Part shown: piece by piece, positions 24,867 to 34,334 of the stretch
Layout: each line of letters begins with the position of its first letter
How positions within the stretch are numbered: the stretch's first letter is position 1
From: Microbulbifer sp. HZ11
GTDB taxonomy: Bacteria; Pseudomonadota; Gammaproteobacteria; Pseudomonadales; Cellvibrionaceae
Direction: 5' to 3'
DNA: 64,000 bases
NCBI RefSeq assembly: GCF_000708675.1
Contig: NZ_JELR01000001.1
Location: 868,001 to 932,000 of the forward strand
Position numbers and translations under genes: made by a program
Notes under the pieces: generated by a model
The model's input: the letters and a program-made list of their open reading frames with translations, nothing else
Told to the model about the DNA's origin: nothing
Database searches by the model: none

Positions 24867-25349
24867 CTAAAACGGCACCCGGACCTGGATCCCATCGATA
24901 CCGGTATTCGGATCGTTGATCCCGGCACTCGAGTAATGAAAATATTCGAGTGCCACTACACTCCATTGCAGCCCTGCCCCCAGCCGATAATTGATATCCC
25001 CCACCAGCGGCGAGCCGTCCACGTAGGCCACGCCCAGGCGGTAGTAATTTTCTGCCCCCAGGATCGACCACCCCGGCTGTACCCGCCGACTGATTGAATA
25101 CACCCAGTTGCGGTCAATGCGGCCACGGTCGGTGTGGCCCTGGCCGATGGCGGTGGCGGCCACTTCCCACTGGTGGGCGCTGCCAAACTGCCAGCCGATT
25201 TCCCCCACGGTGTTGTGGCTGTTGAGGGCGGTGTGGCCCAGGCTCACCACCGGGCGAGCGTCGGCGCGCTCGGCCACCAGCGCGCACAGTAAAATCACCA
25301 GGAACAGCGCCACCGCGCCCTTGGTCCAGCTCCATTTAAATTTCGGCAT
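24867..25349 (-). CDS. PagL-like lipid A deacylase-family outer-membrane barrel
   Basis: This 160-residue protein has a signal peptide (GAVALFLVILLCALVAERADA) followed by amphipathic beta strands. The C-terminus EYFHYSSAGINDPNTGID resembles the active-site region of PagL lipid A 3-O-deacylase. H138 and S140 are in the H-x-S spacing and D152 stands where PagL has Glu. The ATG at 25349 is preceded by an AGAGAG-type site. It is the last gene of the leftward tail operon. PagL-type enzymes remove an acyl chain from lipid A in the outer membrane. Such activity in a prophage could change host surface properties or receptor access; that is inference. Confidence 0.55.
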   Translation of the reverse strand: MPKFKWSWTKGAVALFLVILLCALVAERADARPVVSLGHTALNSHNTVGEIGWQFGSAHQWEVAATAIGQGHTDRGRIDRNWVYSISRRVQPGWSILGAENYYRLGVAYVDGSPLVGDINYRLGAGLQWSVVALEYFHYSSAGINDPNTGIDGIQVRVPF

Positions 25350-25389
25350 AGGTTTTTCTCTCTCGGTTATTTTCGGGGTGGGTTGGTGT

Positions 25390-25794
25390 TTAGCCGGCGC
25401 TGGGGATCGACTCCCACGCCTGCATGGAAACCGCCAGGTTAAGCATCCGGTACACGCATTCGTCGGTAACCTCGGCCTGGCGCACCAGCGGGTCCACGGT
25501 GCCCTCGGCGATGGCGGCCACCAGAATGCTGTCCACCTTGGCCGGGCACTCCATGGCGCGACCGCCGGAGGTTGTTTTGACGGTGTTATCCGGGTTGATG
25601 ACGGCACCACAGGTTTTGAGGTTCAACTGGTCCACGTTGCCGTCCTTGTTGACGTCCTCCTCGATGCGCAGCACCTGCACGCGGATCAGCTCGCCGGTAA
25701 ATACCCCGGACGTAATGCGCAGAGCCACCTGGCCCGGCTGCAGCCCGGTCACCTCGGCGCTGGCGTTTTCATAAGTGACGTTGCTCACGGTCAT
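25390..25794 (-). CDS. Hypothetical phage protein after the tail-tip gene
   Basis: The product (134 aa from ATG 25794) starts MTVSNVTYENA. I prefer this start over an upstream in-frame one at 25827. The N-terminal half looks beta-rich (GLQPGQVALRITSGVFTGELIRVQVLRI), with a DVNKDGNVD calcium-loop-like sequence in the middle. No family was recognised. Position between tail-tip and PagL-like genes suggests a virion or tail-associated protein. Confidence 0.6.
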   Translation of the reverse strand: MTVSNVTYENASAEVTGLQPGQVALRITSGVFTGELIRVQVLRIEEDVNKDGNVDQLNLKTCGAVINPDNTVKTTSGGRAMECPAKVDSILVAAIAEGTVDPLVRQAEVTDECVYRMLNLAVSMQAWESIPSAG

Positions 25795-25881
25795 TTCTCT
25801 TTGGCTTTCCTTGGGGCAATAGGGCACCGCGGCCGACAGCTCCCTGCCGCGGCGGTGTGGGTTAGTTAATGGGATTTGGGA

Positions 25882-28800
25882 TCAGGGCTTGTAGTACGGG
25901 TTGTGGGTGATGATGCGGTGCGCGGGGTCCACGCCAGCAGCGTAGCTGATACCGCCCACCTTGATGCGACACACCGCGCGCTGGCCGATAGGCTCCACCC
26001 GGGTGATGCGCTCCCAGGCAACGGTGTGGCTGCCGTGGTGGCTCACGCCCACCCAGGTGCCGAGGGTGTCCGGAGCGCGGCGCACAACGCCGTCGCGGTC
26101 GGTCACCGGCGCGGTGGTACTGCAGTGCACCTCCGCCCCACTTTCGGTGACCAAGCACACGCAGTCGATGCCCTCCACCAACTTGGTGGTTTTAATCGGT
26201 CCGTACCACAGCTGGTCGCCCGGCTCCCAGACACTAATCAGATCACCGGCGCGCGCGTCCGCCGCCTGCAGCCCATCCAGCAACCACATATCCGCGCACA
26301 CGCACTCGCCCGGGTCCAGCACTGACCCACCACTACCGCTGCCACCATTGGCGGGCGTGGTGATAACGTCTACCAATCGCCGATAGGTGCTCCCCCTTGC
26401 GGTGGCCCAGTTGGTGGTAGCGTAATAGGTTACCGAGCCACCGGCATAACCGGGGTCATCGCAATACACATAGTATTTTTTGGAAAACTGTAGACCGGTA
26501 ATGCTGCCGGAGCTGTAAGCCACGGTAAAACTGCCAAACTGTACCGAGTGCGCGCCCACATTGATGGTGGCGGTGCTGCCCGCGTCCACGGCTGTGCACA
26601 CCGCTGAAAGCGCCACGCTGGCGGTGTCGGACTGAACCATCGGGAGGTCGCTTTGGTCCTCCACTTCAATCACGTCAACCTTGACGTAATCAATCAGCAT
26701 TCGACCGCCGTTTCCCTGATAGTTGTTCCAAATAGTTGGCTGGAAAAATCGCACGTTGGCCTGCAGCTTGGCCGGGTTGCCGATATGGTTACCACCTACC
26801 AGCCCACTGTACTCAGCGTTACCCGCAGCGTTCCCTTTAAAATAGGCGACATACGTTTCCCAAAACAGGTGATCCTCTGCACGAGCCCCGCTGACCGCGA
26901 TATAATGTTGCGAGCCATAACTGTCTGCCCCACCAGTACCACAAAGATTTCCGGCAGCATCGAATCCATTTACTCCAAGGTAAAACCTTCTTGTTAGGTC
27001 GCCATGGTTGTAATTGTAAACACGGAACTCTATGCGGTAGAGCTTGTTCGGGTCAAACGGCACCCGCATATCCTTGGGCGGCACCAATCGCCCCATCTCT
27101 GTACCGTCGTAAGCATCGCCCAGTATCGCCGCACCACCTCCCACTTGTGAGCTGCCGCCAGAATACTGCGCAACGGTCGCGTCGCCACCACCATTACTAA
27201 TCCATACGTTTTGCCAATCACTGGATGGAGAAAAATCCTCCAAAAACGTATTGCGCATCGAGTTAATCAGCAACCGCTCTTGCGCCGTAGCGCCCACCGT
27301 GGCGCCATCCTGTGGCTTGCCACTGCCGTAAATCTCGGCCCAGTCCGCCAGCGATCCCGCCTTCTCAGCGATGCGATCCAGCAGCGCTTGGCGCGCGTCG
27401 TACACCGCCTGCCAGTTACTGTTCCAAATGGAGCGGCTGATGTCAGTTACGGTGGTAGTGCTATCCCACGCAGGACTCAGCCCATTCAGATAACTGGTGA
27501 GCGCGCCCACCGCATTGGCGTAGGCGGTCTTTTCAGTGGTGATACCGAACGACGTAGCGCTGGCAGTAATGCCCCCCTGCTCGCTGATGATTGCGCTGTA
27601 TTCGCGAATCGTTGGCAGCTTTTCTGCTGGGTGTAGCTTGCCATCCGCGCCTATGTCGTCCAGATCACCCAGCGCCGTACTAGCGTCGTTCTGCGCATCA
27701 TCCGCCGCCGCTTGCGCGGCATCCGCACTAGCCTGCGCCGCACTTGCGATATTGCTAGCGTTGGTGGCAGAACTTTGCGCATTATCCGCCAATACTTTCA
27801 GGGCACCAGAAATGGTATCCAGCAAAATCTGGCGCTTGACGTACACATCCTGCCAGCGCGTATTCCAGGTGCTGCGCACAATACTAGTGGTGCTGTTGGT
27901 GGCGTTCCAGGTGGGACTCAAACCCTGCAGATAGCTAGTTAGCGCGGCCACTGCGTTGCTGTAGTTTGTTTTTGCAGTGGTGATCCCCAGGCTGGTGGCC
28001 TGGCTCTCGATTCCCGCCTGCTCGCCAACAATCTCGTTATATTCACGGTTGGCCCGGATTTTTTCCGACGGGTGCAGCTTGCCATCCGCTGCGATGTCGC
28101 TGAGGTCGGCAAGTGCCGCAGCGGCATCGCTTGAGGCGTTGTTGGCAGTGGCTTGCGCATCATCAGCTGCACCCTGCGCGTTGTCGGCCGCCGCCTGCGC
28201 GTTGTCGGCGGTGGTCTGCGCGTTGTCGGCGCGGGTGGTCAGCGCGTCGGAAACCGCATTCAGCAACGCCTGGCGCGCGTCGTACACTGCTTGCCAGTTC
28301 GCATCCCACAGGGTGCGGCTGACAGTGGTCACTTGGCTGGTGTCGTCCCAGTTGGGGGTCAGCCCGCCCAGGTAGCTGGCGAGCGCTGCCAGTGCGCCGT
28401 CGTAGTCGCCGCGCAGCAGTACCAGACCGTGCTGGTCCGCCTGCGCGTCGATGCCCGCCTGCTCGCCGGTCAACTGCGCGTAAATCAGGCGCACACGAAG
28501 CTTTTCCACCGGGTGCAGTTTGCCGTCCGCACCTATGTCGTCGAGTTTGCCCAGTGCCTGGGTGGCATCCGCCTGCGCGGCGGCGGCGGCCTGTTGCGCG
28601 GCTGCGGCATCGTCCAGCGCCTGCTGCAGTTCCGCGGAAATTTCCGGGTCCTGCGCATAGTTGGGGTATGGGGTACGGCTTTTCGGTACGGTGTACACCC
28701 GCGCCGCATTCACGCCCAGGCATTTACCGCCCGCGCCCGCATTGCCGGGGCTGCTGGGGCTGTCGCCATAGCACGCCACCATCTTGCTGTTGGTGAGCAC

Positions 28801-31602
28801 CGGCTGCGGGTTCTGGTGGCCGTCGATAATCAGCAGCACGCCGCCGGGGGCCCCACCACCACCGCTACCGGCGGGCACGGAATACTGCGGGCCGTTATCG
28901 TTACCGGGCAGGCCGTTGCCACCACTGGTGTTGATCTTGCCCGACACGCCCAAGGCAATACCGCGCGCGACTACAGCAACCCCAGCGCCACCCTGGCCGC
29001 CAATACCACCAAAGCCCGCCGGCTCCCAGCTGTTGTCGCCACGCAGGTAGTGGTAAGAATGACCGCCACGGGCACCGCCACTACCGCGCAGATCATCGGG
29101 GATACCCAGCAGCTCGCCGCCGTCGTTGTCAATGGCAATAGTTGGCATGACCGCGTTGCGCCCGGTAACCACTTCGCCGCGGGTATTCACCCAGCCGGTG
29201 GGGCCAATCTTGCCCACCGCACGGCCGGCGCCGCCGCGGCAGGAACCGAGAAAGCCCGCGCCGCTATTACTCGGCGCGCCGCGCAATGTGCCATCCACCT
29301 GCAGTACCCCCATCACTCGCAGCTCGACGTTATCGGTCACTGTCAGGGTGCGCCCGGCGGGGATGGTCAGGTCGCCCAGGTAATAGTAAATGGTGCGGCT
29401 GCTGGCGGCGCCGTCGAGGGTGCCGTCGGCGGTCAGAAAGCCGCTGCTGTCGATGGCGAGGCCCGCGGCGGCCATGGCGGTGCCTTCGGCCGAGTACCAG
29501 CCGTCCGGCAACTCGGCGTTGGTGCTCGCAGCCTCATCGGTAATCGGTGCGGCCTTTTGGGTGGAGCCGAACAGCTCCACTTGCACCAGACCACTGGTCT
29601 GGTCCACGCTCACCCGTTGCACTTCCATAGCCCGGTCCAAACTTTTGTCGTCCAGGTTTATGTCTGGCAAAAGATGGACGTAATCCACCTCGTAGGACCA
29701 ATCTGCTACATGGTTGCTACCAATATCCCAGCGAATCAGGTTGATCTCGCTGCCCATATATTCTGGCTCGCCACTCAGGTCCACCACAATCTCGTGCCAG
29801 GTGCCCACCGGTAGCGCGTTGAAACGTTCTACTTCAGCGTCAATGTTCACGCCTCGATATGTGAATGTCTCCTGGTCGCGGTAGTAAAAGGTGGACCCAG
29901 CGGGCACAGGCTCCGTACTGGTACGGCGCAAGCGGATTTTGGCGTAGGGCACAGTGGCACCCACAAATCGCTCACTTACAGACAGCGACCGCAAAATATA
30001 GGGATCGAACGCCAGACACTGTACCGACAGAACGCCGCCAGCAGCTGCTGTGATTATTTTGGTTCCCTCACCGGGTGCACTCCAGCCATCTTTGCCGCTG
30101 GCAAAGTCCCAACGCAATACATTGGCATTGGGGTCGCGGGTGTAATCCCGCACTTGCGGCAGTGCCACACGCACTACGTCGCCCACTTCAATATCGTTAT
30201 TACTCGGCAGCAGCGAAAGCCGCAGGCGCAGGGGCGGGCCGGCAAAGCGGTCGCGCAGGGCGTCGAATCGGTTTTTTAACGTAGTGAAGGTATGGCGGCT
30301 GTTGTGCAAGCCCTTGAATTTCAGCGCTTGCGGTTTGCTCTCGCCGTGGTGGGCGATGCTGTCGGCATCCGCCAGCACATTGGAGCGTAGAAAACGCCCG
30401 TCAAAACCCGGCGCCTCGTACCAGGACCATTGAATGGAAAAAATATTGCGCAGCGCTGCCAGGTCCTGCTGCAGCTCGCCCAGGCTTACCACGTCGTCCG
30501 CGGTTATAGTGGCCACGGTGCCGGCGTCCGCCAGCACGCCGGTCATACGGCGGTAGCCCAGTTGGCCGGCGGCATTCACCGGCATATAGGCGCCCATCAG
30601 CAGGTTTATTTCCTGCTCGATAAATTTTTTGCCGTCGGTTTTGGCCAGCCCATCAAATCGCAGAATCACGCCCTTGGTATAGTCGCCGGGCTTGTACCAG
30701 TCCGCGCCGATATTCTCGAACTCATCCGCTACCACATAGGCCGGGTCGATGCCCAGTTGCCAGTTGCTGGGCAGCACGTCATTGGTGCCGAGAATCTGGC
30801 CGGTGAGCAACGCATAGGCGAGCGCGGGCGCGGGCAGCTCCAGGTAAATAAATTCCTCGACCTCGATGCCCTTGTCGTCGTCGTTTTCCGTGGGCACGGT
30901 ATGGTCGTATTCCACGGTGCCGAACAGGCCACGGGTGACGCCGGTAAAGGTGCTGCCGGTTTTGCCGGTGGCGCGCACCACTTCCCAGCCATTCTGGTAT
31001 TTGATTTTGAGGTAATACACGGTTTGCCCGGGCGCGTCGCCAAAGCTCGCGGTGTGCGGGCAGGGTTCAAAATCCGCAGTGCTGTACACACTCAGGGTGC
31101 TGGCGCCCTTGGGGAAGTCTGCGGCCAGGCGGGTGCTGCGCGGTACAAAAATGTCTTTGCGCATTTCCCGCTGAATATCCCGGCAGCGCACCCGGTAACG
31201 GCCGTGGTCGTAGCCCAGGCTTTCCTCCGCCACTTGGGTTTGCTCCAGGCGGAAGTCGGCCCAGTCCATGCCCGCGCCGCCCTGGTACAGGCGCACGGTG
31301 CAGCCCTTGATGCCGTGTCCCGCCTGTAATTGGTTGCGCAGGGTGTCAGTGAATACGCCGCCCACGTCCACCAGCTCAAAATTGATTGCGCCAATTTCCG
31401 CGCGGCCCTGCTCGGGTATCAAGCGCTGGCTGGTACTGCTGACCTTGGCCAGCACGCCACCCAATGCGCCGCCGGGCAGGCCGGGAATATCGCCGTGGCT
31501 CGCCAGGTACACCGGGGTCGGAAATTCAATCACCACTACCAGGCGCAGCGCGCGCTGGGGGCTGGTGTTGTACAGGTCGAAGGTTTCGGAGTTGTTGCGC
31601 AT
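25882..31602 (-). CDS. Giant tail-tip/host-specificity protein with C-terminal Hint-like domain
   Basis: The 1906-residue protein takes the place of the central tail-tip protein. The N-terminal 500 residues look like a baseplate hub (RLYQGGAGMDWADFRLEQTQV, DPAYVVADEFENIGADWYK). A Gly-rich region about 860-970 follows. Three 147-residue repeats with coiled coils (DNAQAAADNAQGAADDAQ) cover about 1005-1445. Then comes a beta-rich part. The end (about 1765-1906) resembles a Hint (hedgehog/intein) domain: ECVCADMWLLDG with a block-A type Cys (C1767) and the terminal ITHNPYYKP with H1900-N1901. No C-extein nucleophile follows, so splicing is unlikely, but N-terminal cleavage is possible. Confidence 0.75.
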   Translation of the reverse strand: MRNNSETFDLYNTSPQRALRLVVVIEFPTPVYLASHGDIPGLPGGALGGVLAKVSSTSQRLIPEQGRAEIGAINFELVDVGGVFTDTLRNQLQAGHGIKGCTVRLYQGGAGMDWADFRLEQTQVAEESLGYDHGRYRVRCRDIQREMRKDIFVPRSTRLAADFPKGASTLSVYSTADFEPCPHTASFGDAPGQTVYYLKIKYQNGWEVVRATGKTGSTFTGVTRGLFGTVEYDHTVPTENDDDKGIEVEEFIYLELPAPALAYALLTGQILGTNDVLPSNWQLGIDPAYVVADEFENIGADWYKPGDYTKGVILRFDGLAKTDGKKFIEQEINLLMGAYMPVNAAGQLGYRRMTGVLADAGTVATITADDVVSLGELQQDLAALRNIFSIQWSWYEAPGFDGRFLRSNVLADADSIAHHGESKPQALKFKGLHNSRHTFTTLKNRFDALRDRFAGPPLRLRLSLLPSNNDIEVGDVVRVALPQVRDYTRDPNANVLRWDFASGKDGWSAPGEGTKIITAAAGGVLSVQCLAFDPYILRSLSVSERFVGATVPYAKIRLRRTSTEPVPAGSTFYYRDQETFTYRGVNIDAEVERFNALPVGTWHEIVVDLSGEPEYMGSEINLIRWDIGSNHVADWSYEVDYVHLLPDINLDDKSLDRAMEVQRVSVDQTSGLVQVELFGSTQKAAPITDEAASTNAELPDGWYSAEGTAMAAAGLAIDSSGFLTADGTLDGAASSRTIYYYLGDLTIPAGRTLTVTDNVELRVMGVLQVDGTLRGAPSNSGAGFLGSCRGGAGRAVGKIGPTGWVNTRGEVVTGRNAVMPTIAIDNDGGELLGIPDDLRGSGGARGGHSYHYLRGDNSWEPAGFGGIGGQGGAGVAVVARGIALGVSGKINTSGGNGLPGNDNGPQYSVPAGSGGGGAPGGVLLIIDGHQNPQPVLTNSKMVACYGDSPSSPGNAGAGGKCLGVNAARVYTVPKSRTPYPNYAQDPEISAELQQALDDAAAAQQAAAAAQADATQALGKLDDIGADGKLHPVEKLRVRLIYAQLTGEQAGIDAQADQHGLVLLRGDYDGALAALASYLGGLTPNWDDTSQVTTVSRTLWDANWQAVYDARQALLNAVSDALTTRADNAQTTADNAQAAADNAQGAADDAQATANNASSDAAAALADLSDIAADGKLHPSEKIRANREYNEIVGEQAGIESQATSLGITTAKTNYSNAVAALTSYLQGLSPTWNATNSTTSIVRSTWNTRWQDVYVKRQILLDTISGALKVLADNAQSSATNASNIASAAQASADAAQAAADDAQNDASTALGDLDDIGADGKLHPAEKLPTIREYSAIISEQGGITASATSFGITTEKTAYANAVGALTSYLNGLSPAWDSTTTVTDISRSIWNSNWQAVYDARQALLDRIAEKAGSLADWAEIYGSGKPQDGATVGATAQERLLINSMRNTFLEDFSPSSDWQNVWISNGGGDATVAQYSGGSSQVGGGAAILGDAYDGTEMGRLVPPKDMRVPFDPNKLYRIEFRVYNYNHGDLTRRFYLGVNGFDAAGNLCGTGGADSYGSQHYIAVSGARAEDHLFWETYVAYFKGNAAGNAEYSGLVGGNHIGNPAKLQANVRFFQPTIWNNYQGNGGRMLIDYVKVDVIEVEDQSDLPMVQSDTASVALSAVCTAVDAGSTATINVGAHSVQFGSFTVAYSSGSITGLQFSKKYYVYCDDPGYAGGSVTYYATTNWATARGSTYRRLVDVITTPANGGSGSGGSVLDPGECVCADMWLLDGLQAADARAGDLISVWEPGDQLWYGPIKTTKLVEGIDCVCLVTESGAEVHCSTTAPVTDRDGVVRRAPDTLGTWVGVSHHGSHTVAWERITRVEPIGQRAVCRIKVGGISYAAGVDPAHRIITHNPYYKP
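27260..28590. repeat. Three 441-bp repeats in the tail-tip gene
   Basis: The landmark encoding IGADGKLHP or IAADGKLHP begins near 28511, 28070 and 27629, exactly 441 bp apart each time. Each 147-residue unit contains GKLHPxEK, a GEQAGI-like helix, the L-x-G-L-x-P-x-W block and a WxxxWQ-VYxxRQxLL segment. An Ala/Gln/Asn/Asp coiled coil links the units. DNA identity is partial, so the duplications are not very recent. Confidence 0.85.
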
Positions 31603-31995
31603 CTAGGCCACGATTTTCACGATAGTAAAGCTGAAGACAAAGCGCGACCCAGGTCGCCGCTGCTGCTTGAATGACTTTCTTTTGAGTTGCACGGTCGCTG
31701 GTGCACTAGGTGCGGCCTCCGTACCGAACGGATCGAAGGTAAAAAATTCACCTGCACCACAACTGGATGCGAACTCATGCCACTCGGAGAGCTCACTATC
31801 CGTTAATGTCATGGGCGCAGTCTCGCATTGGTGCTCGGTCTCAACCCGGTACACAGTGTCTTCCGTAAAGCCAGACAGTGCTTGGTGGGTTTTTCCTTCG
31901 ACCACGGGTGCTCCACCGTCAAACTTTTTCAGCACCGCTTCCAGCTTGCCGGCACCACCGGTGACCATTCGCGTGGGGGAAAACTCGATGTACAT
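31603..31995 (-). CDS. Tail-associated protein
   Basis: The 130-residue product is encoded between tape measure and tail-tip genes. Its stop is followed immediately by the tail-tip ATG. It contains EWHEFASSCGAGEFFTFDPFGTE and a basic C-terminus ending in SRFVFSFTIVKIVA. This layout resembles small distal-tail or minor tail proteins of siphophages. I cannot name the family. Confidence 0.65.
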   Translation of the reverse strand: MYIEFSPTRMVTGGAGKLEAVLKKFDGGAPVVEGKTHQALSGFTEDTVYRVETEHQCETAPMTLTDSELSEWHEFASSCGAGEFFTFDPFGTEAAPSAPATVQLKRKSFKQQRRPGSRFVFSFTIVKIVA

Positions 31996-31998
31996 GGC

Positions 31999-34053
31999 CT
32001 ACCCTGATAGCTCCTGTGCCTGACGACTACCGCTAGGAATGATTACAAGATCCTGCTCGGCGATTAGGGTCGTGATTTGCTGAGCAATTGTCTGAGCGTT
32101 GTCACCGACCAAATCACCCGCAATGGTGAGGTTGACCACAGTTCCCGGCTGCTGGTACTCGCGCTCTTCGGTAGGACCAATCGCGGGTTCTCGCGGGGCT
32201 GTGCTATTCGAGCCGGCCCCAACACTTACATCAGAACTAACTCCTGCGGCGGCGCTCTGAGCGCCGCCCTTGAACTGCTGTGAGCGAATCGCCTGAACTC
32301 GCACCAAGCCTGCGGCGGTAGTCGCAGCGGCAGCGGCCAGGTTCAAGGGCCAGGGCAGCGTGGTCATCGCCTTGTTGGCAGACTCGTAGGTGGAGATAAC
32401 CGCGTTGGCGATCGCAGCCGCCTTGCCAATTTCAAATAACTTGCGGCTTTTACTCGACGTCAGCGACTCAAGATTGGTCCACATATTGCCAACCATCCGC
32501 TCGCGCTCCTGCGCAGCAATGGCTTCTATGCGCGCACGCTCCCGTGCTTGTCGCTCCTGCTCGGAGGTCAACTGATCCTGAAGGCGCCGCTCAGCATCAA
32601 GCTGACGCTGGTGGCGATCTTCAATACGTCGCTGCTGCTCCTCAAGCTGAAGCTCGTAGCGTTCCTGCTCCCGCAGTCGGTACTCTTCCTTCAGCAATTC
32701 AATCGATTCATAGCCGCGCCGTTGAAGCTCCTGCTCGGAAAGCTGCAGATTCGCAATTTGAAGCAACCGCTCTTCGTGCTCCAGTTGCAGCTTTCCCTGC
32801 TTGTCTGCGAGAAACTGATCCAGCTGTACCAGCTGCGCAGCGCCTGCCTCTTGCTGACGGGAGAGCTCTGCGGCCGCGCGCTCGCGCTGCGCCTGTTCAC
32901 GAGCCGCTGCAGCCGCCTCTTCTGCAGCAACCACATCGGCGTATTCTTTCTTTTGAGAGTCAATTCGCGCGCTTTGCATTTCCTGTAGCTTCGCGCGGTA
33001 TTCCTCGACCTTCTTGCCCTGAATCTGGATCTGAATCTGAACGCCATCGGCTTCAGCCTTGGCCAATTGCTGCTGGTGAAAAACGTACTGAGCATGCAGC
33101 TTCTTGTACTGGAGTTCCTGCTGTTCCAAGTCTGTGGGCGCCACGCCCCGTCGCAGGTTCTCGACAAACTTGGCAAGCAGACCTACACCTTTTGATGCCT
33201 CATCGGTCTTGCTCAGTGCCTCCAGGAATTCCTGCCAGTTCTGGCTCAGCGTATCGACCTGCCCGGATAGGCCACCCGCCTCAGCAGTACCCGCACCACC
33301 CACCTGCTGCGCCAGCTTCGCAAGGATCATGCGCTGCGCGTCAGCGACCCGGCCAGCGTCTTCCATCGCCTTGATCTGTTCTTTCTCAGCCTCTGTGAAG
33401 CTGACCCCGGCACGGCGTAGTGCGGTAAGTCCGGTACTGGGCTCCTCCAGCGCCTTACCCAGTTGCAGCGCGGCGCTCTTGGCATCCCCGCCCATTACGG
33501 CGGCCAGATCCTGTGATAACGAGATGGCTCGATCGAAGGTCTCACCCTGAATACTCTTGAAGGTGAGCAGTACCGCCTGCGCATCCCGAACACCAGCCAC
33601 ACTTGCGAGGGTATTTCGAGCGACAGAGCGGGCTTGCAGATCAAGCTGTGCAGCTGTACGACCACTCGCACTATCGGTGGCTTTTAGCAACGCCTCAATT
33701 TTTAGCTGCTGCCGCTCCATCTCCTCGCCAGCACGCACACTCTTGTACATCACCGCGGTGACCCCAGCGATAGCGACACCCAGCCCAGCCCACGCCAGGC
33801 TTCCACCAGTCACCAAGCCATTCACTGCAGACAGGCGCCCAGCCACACCACCCAGTGGGCCATCAATGGCCACCACGCCCTGCGCAGCACCGCGCAACGA
33901 ACGCGTGAAGCCGTCGTTCGCCGCCTTCGTGTTGCGCATGTCCTTGGTGAAGTTTTTTGTACGCGCGCGCGCCTGATCCATTTCCTTGCGGAAACTGGCG
34001 GAATTCATTTCCAGATTGGCAACGAGCGTAGCGATGGTCGCAGTTTTAGCCAT
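31999..34053 (-). CDS. Tail tape measure protein
   Basis: This 684-residue protein sets tail length. The N-terminus (ATLVANLEMNSASFRKEMDQARARTKNF) is typical of tape measure proteins. A hydrophobic segment (LAWAGLGVAIAGVTAVM) follows at about 90. The centre is long alpha-helix rich in Gln, Glu and Arg (REQAQRERAAAELSRQQE). A second Ala-rich hydrophobic part lies near 570-590. At roughly 0.15 nm per residue the tail would be near 100 nm. It follows the G/GT chaperone genes, as in lambda. Confidence 0.9.
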   Translation of the reverse strand: MAKTATIATLVANLEMNSASFRKEMDQARARTKNFTKDMRNTKAANDGFTRSLRGAAQGVVAIDGPLGGVAGRLSAVNGLVTGGSLAWAGLGVAIAGVTAVMYKSVRAGEEMERQQLKIEALLKATDSASGRTAAQLDLQARSVARNTLASVAGVRDAQAVLLTFKSIQGETFDRAISLSQDLAAVMGGDAKSAALQLGKALEEPSTGLTALRRAGVSFTEAEKEQIKAMEDAGRVADAQRMILAKLAQQVGGAGTAEAGGLSGQVDTLSQNWQEFLEALSKTDEASKGVGLLAKFVENLRRGVAPTDLEQQELQYKKLHAQYVFHQQQLAKAEADGVQIQIQIQGKKVEEYRAKLQEMQSARIDSQKKEYADVVAAEEAAAAAREQAQRERAAAELSRQQEAGAAQLVQLDQFLADKQGKLQLEHEERLLQIANLQLSEQELQRRGYESIELLKEEYRLREQERYELQLEEQQRRIEDRHQRQLDAERRLQDQLTSEQERQARERARIEAIAAQERERMVGNMWTNLESLTSSKSRKLFEIGKAAAIANAVISTYESANKAMTTLPWPLNLAAAAATTAAGLVRVQAIRSQQFKGGAQSAAAGVSSDVSVGAGSNSTAPREPAIGPTEEREYQQPGTVVNLTIAGDLVGDNAQTIAQQITTLIAEQDLVIIPSGSRQAQELSG

Positions 34054-34067
34054 TTGCTTCTCTCAGG

Positions 34068-34334
34068 TCAGGCCATAGATTTCCAAATCGCAATCTGATC
34101 GTTGATCGACTTGGGCTGACGGTATTCGGGAATGTAGTCGGAGACCTTGCCGCCACAGGTTCCAGCGGCAATCTGGGCGAGCTGCAACTGTATCGCATCA
34201 CCGTGCAGGGGTTTCTCACGGTGGTAGCTGTACCAGTGATCTAGTTCGGTGCTGCTCATGCTGCGCAGCATATTGAAATAGTCGGGGCGATTGAAATCAC
34301 GGGCGAGCTGCCGGGCAAATATAAAGCCCGGCAC
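34068..34334 (-). CDS. Tail assembly chaperone T-part (made by -1 frameshift)
   Basis: The frame encodes 88 residues (PGFIFARQLARDFNRPDYF, then MSSTELDHWYSYHREKP) like the T segment of lambda gpGT. The nominal GTG start at 34334 shares a base with the TAG stop of the G-part gene and has no ribosome site of its own. It lies in the -1 frame relative to G, and an A8 slippery run is just upstream. It is therefore probably expressed only as a G-T fusion. Confidence 0.8.
   Translation of the reverse strand: MPGFIFARQLARDFNRPDYFNMLRSMSSTELDHWYSYHREKPLHGDAIQLQLAQIAAGTCGGKVSDYIPEYRQPKSINDQIAIWKSMA

Noticed and set aside
24867..25610. Longer version of the PagL-like gene starting at 25610
   Set aside because: The first 87 residues are a shadow of the neighbouring gene; the signal peptide and ribosome site place the start at 25349.
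28153..29814. 553-residue + strand frame inside the tail-tip gene
   Set aside because: It is antisense to the 1906-residue tail protein, has low-complexity Val/Gly/Ala/His composition and no domain; GC-rich codon bias keeps the opposite frame open.
30430..31329. 299-residue + strand frame inside the tail-tip gene
   Set aside because: Same reason: shadow of the tail protein, with no recognisable fold or ribosome site.
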